NCBI GenBank assembly: GCA_029717555.1 | Contig: JAMDHS010000100.1 | Coordinates: 1 to 64,000 of the forward strand | DNA length: 64,000 nucleotides | Direction of reading: 5' to 3' | From: Peribolospora baueri | Lineage: Eukaryota; Basidiomycota; Peribolosporomycetes; Peribolosporales; Peribolosporaceae | Shown: positions 57,990 through 64,000 of the stretch, one piece after another | How the letters are laid out: the number at the start of each line of letters is the position of its first letter | Position numbering within the stretch: position 1 is the first letter of the stretch | Notes under the pieces: generated by a model | What the model was told of the DNA's origin: nothing | Databases searched by the model: none | The model's input: the letters and a program-made list of their open reading frames with translations, nothing else | Program-made: the position numbers and the translations under genes

Positions 57990-58358
57990 AGGGTTAACTA
58001 AGCATCGAGTCACGGTAAAATTGGAAGATGGGCGGGAACCGCGTTCAGTCGTGAGCGGCTTGAATTGGACAACAGGCCAGGGGGCCACCTGGTTTCTGGC
58101 TAAACTGGACCATGCTGTGCTTGATCTGTAACCCCAGTCATGTGTGCTGAACCGTTGTTTAGTCCAGACGTCCTGCTCCTACGATTGTGACCTCAAGCGA
58201 AACTTGTACACGTGCGCGGAGGAAGGGTCGTCCCGGCAACGAATGCATCCTGTCACCGATTTTACAGAAAGTCTATTATGACCTTGTCGGGGTTGCAAAG
58301 GCCATCAAACGGGTGGTTATACTCGTATCTAACAGTCAACTCGACCCATTCCCCCATC
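57990..58358. other. Intergenic stretch, nothing recognised
   Basis: A plus-strand frame to 58131 (LKGLTKHRVTVKLEDGREPR...) overlaps the end of the orphan model in another frame. It may be an alternative last exon. Otherwise nothing is seen before the convergent Asteroid gene. Confidence 0.4.
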
Positions 58359-61234
58359 CTATTCGTCCGCGAGTACGGCGAACGCGTTCGAGCCTCCCTG
58401 GGCGTCCAGCGCGACCTTGCCGCTGGTCCCGCCGCTTATCTTCTGGTTCTTCCTTTGTCGCTTCTTTTCCGACTTGCTCTCTCCCACGAAGATGGCCGAT
58501 TCCAGATCCTCCTCCACCGCGCTGAGCACTTGCGCGTACTCCTCCTCGTCCACACCCACGTCGTACTGGCCAAACGGAGGCCGAGAGGCGCTACCCTGGC
58601 GTACGGCCGCTTCAAGAATAGAGTGAAAGATGCTGCCCTCATAGAAGACGTGAGAGGCAGGTAAGGGCGCAGGAGTGAGGAGGAGGCTTTCGGCGAGCTG
58701 GTGGGACGCATCAAGGACAAACTGAAAGGTCGTGGAGAGGTGGATCGCCCTTGACGTCGGCCCGGAGACGTTCGGAGATTCGGACGGAGAGAACATTGCC
58801 TGTCCGCGGGTTGCCTGTTTGCGCCAACGACACGCCACCAGGCCCGCCCTGACGGCAGCTCTCACTTCCTCGCGCCTCCACAAACGTGAACGCTTGACGC
58901 CCGCATTGATCATCTCTCCGCGAATGATGTGTCGTAGAGAGGCGACCAGTGGAAGCAGAAAGGGTGAGACCGTCTCGAGGGCGACACGGGAGGATAAGGC
59001 GTGAAGGTAAATGGCGATCCGCGTAGACTCTGGCAGCGACGGCGCAGGCAAGCGTGTCGGTTGCATGAGAGCGAGGAGTTCTTCAGGAAGTTTTCCATAT
59101 CCAGCCTCGGCAGCGCTGGCTGATAGCATGTGCTCGAGAGGCACGATTAGCACCGGCTCAGACCGGAGTCGTTCGCCTTTTCTCACATACTCCACGACCA
59201 TAGCGTCTGGCTTGTCCTCCTTCTCCTCCGCCTCGTCCTCGTGCACCGAAGATTCCGGCGTCGTGATGTCGGTAAGAGCGTCCAGGTCTTCGTCCACAGA
59301 CGTCTGGCCATTCGGATCCTCTCCGTCGGAATCCTGCTCCCTGCAAGCATCTGGGCCGCGGGCCCAGCTCAGACCCCAGGCCGAAAAGACGACAGCGTAC
59401 CACCACCGCCGAATATCCCTTGCCAGGGTGACGTTGTTGCTCTGTCTGTCGGGATCTTCGGGGAACACTTTGGGTAAGAAGATCCGATGAGCCATGACCT
59501 CGAGAAGGGTGGGATTCAGGCGTCCGCTCTTGTATGCTTCGAGGTAGAGTGCGAGAGCCTGGCGACGAGCGCAGAGCAATTCGGCCGGCGCCAAGACGAT
59601 GACGCCGTTGCTCGACGACGAACTGCTATTGATCTCGGTCTCCCAGGCAGCAAGGTCACCCTCGACCCCAGAGTCATTATGCGCTCCATCCGTCGCCATG
59701 CCCTCCACCCCTCCTTCTCCGATCCAGAACTCGTCAAGTTCCTCGGTGCCCGAGAACGCCATGACGCGACTGTACGTGCAGACGCTATCGATGATATCCT
59801 GCACCACCTTGTCACGCTCTCCTGACACGATAAAGTCATGGTCACTCCCACCTCGCCCGTCCCCTCTTCGTCGTCCAGCAGAACGAGCGTTCGCAAGAAG
59901 AGCGTCCACAGAAAACTCGACCATCTGCCGGACAGGGTCGAGTGCAGGCATGCCGGAGGCGGCGCTCCCCGCAACCGAATCACCGCGTGCAAACTTGCGC
60001 CACTCGTTTTGGATCGCGCGCGCGGCTTCATAGATCCTCTCACTGCTGGACATACCCTGGAAGTAGAGGTGGCCAAAGTCGAAATAGTCGTTGCCGACCA
60101 ACGCCGCCAGCAGCGGAAGCAGGGATGCAGGGATGGAAAGATGGACGGCGAGGGCGTGGGCAGAGTATGCAGCGAGTCGGACACCAGACAGGCGAACCTC
60201 TGAGGAGAGCCTCGGCGGCGGCGTGCGCGAAGGGCGTGAAGAGAGTTGTGGGTCACGGCGTGGGTCCCATCGAGTCTTGCCCTTCTTTACCGTCTGAAAC
60301 CCATCATCGTCGGCAGACGCCTCCGTGCCACCGTCCACGCCTGTCTCTTCGATCTCCCAGGCCAGCTCGTCAAGAGGGACGTACCCTTTTCCGTTCCTCC
60401 CTCTGGCGCAGAGAACGAAATAATCTGAATCTTGGCTCACAGCGTACCCTCCTAAAGCTTCAGCAAGCGCTGCAACGCTCGAGTCGGCTTCGGTGGCGGC
60501 GAAGCGCACTTCCACGTTCGCAGATGAATTTCGGGAGCAGGCGGCGGAACCGCAGTGATCCTCCACGGGCCCGTACAAAGAGTCGATGGGAGCATAGCAA
60601 GGTCGAAAATCGTCAAGCGCGGCCAGCGTCGCTTGATAAATCATGGGAGCGAGGAGGCCGATGTCGCGCTGAAACTTGCGCGAGGAGCGAAGTGAAGGCG
60701 AAGCGCGCATGAATGATGAGTTATTGCCGACGAGGCGAGAGAGACGGGAGATGACGGTGGCATGCTTGAGAGGCGGAGTTGGACCGTCAAAGATAAAGAT
60801 GGGGCGCAGACCGACAGCGCTGCAAGCATCGGTGGGTTAGAAGGAGAGAACTGACGTGAGCGGGTCGATGAAGCGGCCACGTATGTACTCACATCCATGA
60901 GGCCACGATGTCTTTCACGAGCTCCTCATATCGAGCGTAATCGCCTCCTTTGTGCCATTCACTGCAGAAGCCCATATAGACCTTCCGGTTCAAAGAAAGC
61001 CAAGACAGGCGATTATCAGCGAGGCCCGACAGACATTGGTCTCCTGTCAAAGGTCTATATGCCCACCCAAAAAATGAACGCCCATCCGTCGATCACCAGC
61101 GCCGTCCGTTGTCGCCCATCGCCGCCGGTCGCTCCCGTCACGCCGTCTTCGTTTGTCCAGAATGGAAGCAAGATATCAGTGGCGACGGTGCGCCTGATTC
61201 TGGTGGCGAAACCGCCCAGGCCCTTGACGCCCAT
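58359..61234 (-). CDS. Asteroid-like protein with XPG/FEN-1 nuclease fold
   Basis: The protein opens MGVKGLGGFATRIRR, the start of XPG/FEN-1-fold proteins, then ALVIDGWAFIFW. An 84-nt intron that contains a GCTGAT branch-like site and ends GGAAG joins this to VYMGFCSEWHKGGDYARYEE, then AVGLRPIFIFDGPTPPLKHA. Next come VEVRFAATEADSSVAALAEA and GGYAVSQDSDYFVLC (the E-x-D and D-S-D-Y-F of the I domain). A long middle part follows with a Ser/Asp-rich insert, and a C-terminal helical region with basic KSEKKRQRKNQK, ending FAVLADE at TAG 58359-58361. Asteroid-family proteins are poorly characterised (cytosolic, some linked to signalling); whether this one cleaves DNA or RNA is unknown. Confidence 0.85.
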
Positions 61235-61543
61235 AGTCAGTGACAATGAGGAGCTTGGATTGCGATGCGACCAACGGCGTCAATCGGACGATCGACGAAC
61301 GCCAAGCCCGCGTGAAGCCGTCTCTGGCCGCCGACAGGGCGAGAACGAACTCAGAGCCCGATCAGCGAAAACTCATCGGGAGTTCTTTATAAATGGGGGG
61401 ACCTACGGCACATGACATGCGAGCCCTCTGGCCGGCAGCCAATGTCGAAGTTGGAATCGCAGTTGGACTTGGGTCTTTCAGCCACCAGCCAAGTTGAACA
61501 AAGAGATAGGCGGAAATTCCAGTCGAGATGGTTTCGTACATGT

Positions 61544-62648
61544 TCAAGCTTCGGAGCCACTCGCGCCACCTAAGAAATATCGTGTGCATGTCCATCTGCT
61601 CTTCTCGCCTCCTTCCACCATCTTGGCCGCCGACCGAATTGAGCCCTTGGCCAGTCTCTCGGCCCTCCTCTTCTCGAACAGCGCCCTGTACTTGTCGTAT
61701 CCTTCCCTGAACGACTTGTCGACGCGCCCTGAAAAGATGATCTCGCCCCTGGGGTTCGAGCTCGGCGGAGGGGGGGCGAGCGGTGCTCGTCGCGTGCCTG
61801 TTGGTGAGGAGCCTCGCGAGGAGGAGGGGTCCGACTGGGCTGGCGAGCGAGGCGGTGAAGCTGCGAGAGGCGACTGAGGTTGCGCAGAACGCGGATAGAA
61901 AAAGTGCCACAGTCGGGAGAGTCGAGAGGGTGGAGGGAGGACGCGAGTGTTGAGATGCATGTTGAACGGCCGTAATGCTCGATTGGCCTGGGGGACAAAC
62001 CTGGAGCCCAACGAACAGGACGGAAGGTGAATCGGAGCGTCTTCCTCCGACGATGCATCGGGCTACTCACTTGTTTGCATAGACGACGCGTTCCGAGTAC
62101 ATGCCACTTGCAAAGAAGAGGAGCAAGCTGGTGACGCAGACGAGCAAGAGGCCAAGGTCGAGGTATTGCAAGTAGATGTACTTGGGTTAGATTGGATTGG
62201 GAAGGAGGTGGGTGTCATACATTGTCAGCGGCTATCTTCATATGGCGTTAGAGGGAGAAACTCACTTGGCTCCTGGCCATCAGCACCTTCCACGCAAACC
62301 AGACGATCGCAGCGCAAAGGCCCGCCAGGAAGACTTGGGAGTGGCGAGAAGAACCAACGAAAGAGAGAAGGGAACGAGATAGGAGAGATGACGGAAGGAA
62401 TATCAGAAACGTCAGCTCGAGTCGAACCCCTCCAGAAAGACGCCGAGGAATATGGCGCAGGGAGCCCCAGACTTACGCTCATACTTCCTCTTCCTCTTCT
62501 GCAGCCTCTGGGCATTCTGCTTGAGCCGCTCCTCGAAGATGAGCAAGTCCCGGTATGTCTGCTGGTCCGCTGGGGGAGAGAAGGATTCTCCGGAAGAGGA
62601 GGAGCGATGGGAGAAGGGCGAGTGACCTCGCTTGGAACGAGGCGGCAT
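61544..62648 (-). CDS. SPO7: Spo7-like regulatory subunit of the nuclear-envelope phosphatase
   Basis: Spo7 binds the Nem1 phosphatase, and the complex dephosphorylates the lipin Pah1 at the nuclear/ER membrane to control phospholipid versus triacylglycerol synthesis. The N terminus is Ser-rich (MPPRSKRGHSPFSHRSSSSG). The Spo7 signature TYRDLLIFEERLKQNAQRLQ then KRKRKYE leads to a first membrane helix (LFLAGLCAAIVWFAWKVLM). A second helix follows (LGLLLVCVTSLLLFFASGMY), then KFVPQANRALRPFNMHLN. The Pro/Ser linker precedes IIFSGRVDKSFREGYDKYRA and LFEKRRAERL, the conserved C-terminal Spo7 motif. Introns with GTAAGT or GTGAGT donors separate the membrane helices. It is divergent from the recyclin gene, with about 300 bp between the starts. 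Confidence 0.87.
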
Positions 62649-62951
62649 TCGTGCGAGATGGAGGAGGGGATGGAGGACGGTCCGCGTGAGTCTATGGATT
62701 GCCGTGGCGATTAGCAGCCTTGTTATTGGCGATTAGCCCAGCTTGTTAATGGCGCCGAGCCGCTGTCCGCACCCGCCGATCACGCCAAATACGCGGCGGC
62801 TATGACGGACGACGGGCGACGGCGACAACAACAACAAGGACGACGACGACGGCGACGACGACGACCACGGCCACGACTACGACCACGACCGGCCGACAGA
62901 TGCCTTCCCTCTTCCCGCCTTCCTAGTCAGGGCCCCTTCTTCGACGCCAGC
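62649..62951. promoter_or_regulatory. Divergent promoter with GAC trinucleotide-rich tract
   Basis: About 300 bp separate the SPO7 and recyclin starts. From about 62806 to 62896 the sequence is almost entirely GAC/GGC/CAC-type triplets (imperfect trinucleotide repeat), lying in the recyclin leader. The tract AGTCTATGG-TTGCCG...TTAGC just outside it is unremarkable. Confidence 0.5.
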
Positions 62952-64000
62952 ATGGAGCGCTGGTCCACTCTCGTGCCCACCAAGCTCCATGGCTCGAGTC
63001 TGCACAAACCAACCGCCGTCTCCTCGGTCGACAATTCGTACGAAGCCATCGGCCAACTGCCTCTCGCCGTCGTCCTCCGCATCCTCCAGTACACGTCCAT
63101 ACCCGACCTCCCCAACGTAGCCCGATGTTGCAGGCGCTTGGCCGCCTTTGTTAAAGATGAACGTTTGTGGGCATTCAAGCTTGCCGTACTCGACTGGGCC
63201 GAGGACGAGACAGACCGAGGTGCTGCAGGGCGGGGACAGGCGCAGACGGCAGGCCCTCCAGGGCCGGCTGAACGCTTCTCTCTGTCGTCTCCGAAGAGAG
63301 CGATCAAGCCTCCATTACTGGCGGCAGCGACGGACGATGACTTTGGCGTCTTTACCGCTGGCCGCACATCTGGCGCGAGCGGTGTTGAAAGGGAGGAGGA
63401 GGACGATTTTGGGGATTTCACTGGCAGTGCCGACCGTCCCCCATCGTCGACAGCGGCGAATACGGGAAACTTGCTCTCTTTTGACGACGTCGATGGCCTC
63501 GACTCTCTCGCTCCCATCACTTCAGCGACCGTCGCTGCGCCAGTCTCCCATCCCTCTCGTCCGCCAACCAATGGTTCGGCCGCACCCGGCGGCCTCCCCC
63601 GCTCATCACTCTACGTCTTCCGCTCCCACCATGCTGCCCTCCTTCCCACACTGTTGTCCCTCCGAACATCCCCCCCCTCTGCCCTTCTCTCGCATCCTAG
63701 CGCACCCAAAGAGTCGACTCTGATAGATCAAGCCGCTTTCCTCAGCCGACTCGCGCGGTTCATTCACCCTCTATTGGAGCCGACCCGTGATATCAGAGGC
63801 GTAAATGGTCTCGAGGCTAGGCTGGCCGAGGGCATGGACTACTTCGAGGGAATGTGCCTCGCCACATTCGAAAGCGCCGACGAGCGCTTCTCCGCATCCT
63901 CGCAACAATCCGCCTCTTCGACGACGCACGGGAGCGAGGAGACGATGAGGACGGCCGCATATGCGCTTTGGGAGCTGGGAAGGCCCTCGACGGCGGTGTG
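62952..64000 (+). CDS. RCY1: Recyclin-1-like F-box protein (5' part, runs off the window)
   Basis: Frame open from ATG 62952 to the window end (349 codons, no intron seen). It begins MERWSTLVPTKLHGSSLHK. An F-box follows: IGQLPLAVVLRILQYTSIPD, LPNVARCCRRLAAFVKDERL, then WAFKLAVLDW. A disordered acidic segment has the repeated DDFGVF/DDFGDF motif (FGDF is a typical adaptor/endocytic-type short motif). The Rcy1/Sec10-like portion then starts: SSLYVFRSHHAALLPTLLSL, TLIDQAAFLSRLARFIHPLL, FEGMCLATFESADERFSA. Yeast Rcy1 is an F-box protein with exocyst-like C-terminal helices that drives endosome-to-Golgi recycling; the assignment is by overall order. Confidence 0.82.
   Translation, partial: MERWSTLVPTKLHGSSLHKPTAVSSVDNSYEAIGQLPLAVVLRILQYTSIPDLPNVARCCRRLAAFVKDERLWAFKLAVLDWAEDETDRGAAGRGQAQTAGPPGPAERFSLSSPKRAIKPPLLAAATDDDFGVFTAGRTSGASGVEREEEDDFGDFTGSADRPPSSTAANTGNLLSFDDVDGLDSLAPITSATVAAPVSHPSRPPTNGSAAPGGLPRSSLYVFRSHHAALLPTLLSLRTSPPSALLSHPSAPKESTLIDQAAFLSRLARFIHPLLEPTRDIRGVNGLEARLAEGMDYFEGMCLATFESADERFSASSQQSASSTTHGSEETMRTAAYALWELGRPSTAV

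Noticed and set aside
61048-61072. Very short (about 23 nt) intron in the first part of the Asteroid-like gene
   Set aside because: Too short for the spliceosome. An 84-nt intron with a branch-like site and a later acceptor keeps the frame and the family motif.
1-64000. Retroviral, LTR or other virus-like copies
   Set aside because: No reverse transcriptase, gag, integrase, capsid or long direct terminal repeats were recognised anywhere. The only mobile DNA seen is the MULE/Helitron island.

Overview
This 64 kb window is nuclear DNA of a fungus, most likely a basidiomycete yeast or related filamentous form (a Pucciniomycotina/Rhodotorula-like lineage fits best, but that is inference). The reasons are the GC-rich sequence, dense genes on both strands, several short GT-AG introns in almost every gene, an intron-bearing tRNA, fungus-specific families (LCB1, Spo7, recyclin, Zn2Cys6 regulator, Bpl1-type biotin ligase) and fungal DNA transposons. 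No bacterial operon, CRISPR array, rRNA or virus-like element was seen.

Layout. 1-5 kb: the tail of a WD40 gene, a phytanoyl-CoA dioxygenase-like gene with two microexons, a tRNA-Thr(UGU) with intron, and transaldolase. 5-12 kb: LCB1 (serine palmitoyltransferase), a 2-oxoglutarate/Fe(II) oxygenase, and an EEF1A-lysine-methyltransferase-like gene. 12-19 kb: an Avo2-like ankyrin protein (TORC2), the SDH4 membrane anchor of succinate dehydrogenase, and a mitochondrial folate/FAD carrier. 19-21 kb: a decayed LRR/F-box-like locus with a duplicated 50-bp block. 21-26 kb: proteasome beta-4 and biotin-protein ligase from a divergent promoter, then a short-chain dehydrogenase. 26-36 kb: a very large GHKL-ATPase (sacsin-like/DUF3684-like) gene ending in an HExxH motif, then a G-patch/zinc-finger gene. 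36-43 kb: UBR7/Mlo2-like E3 and the CSE1 exportin.

43.4-46.4 kb is the only clear mobile island: a Mutator-like (MULE) element with long terminal inverted repeats. It holds the broken front part of a Helitron helicase gene and a fold-back duplication of the MULE transposase's own catalytic segment. 46-57 kb: RRP9 (U3 snoRNP), an SR splicing factor, a Zn2Cys6 transcription factor, and a CobW/ZNG1-type GTPase. 57-64 kb: a small orphan gene model, an Asteroid/XPG-fold protein, SPO7 (nuclear-envelope phosphatase regulator) and the start of a recyclin-1-type F-box protein that runs off the end.

Most genes are housekeeping and are not functionally clustered; the only loose themes are sphingolipid/TORC2/lipid control (LCB1, Avo2, Spo7) and mitochondrial flavin/succinate metabolism (SDH4, FLX1-like carrier). 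The main curiosities are the chimeric MULE/Helitron, the extremely small exons (11, 14, 18 and 24 nt), the ATPase-HExxH giant protein and one probable GC-AG intron. Gene spans below include introns; exon junctions were worked out by eye from splice consensus and reading-frame continuity.
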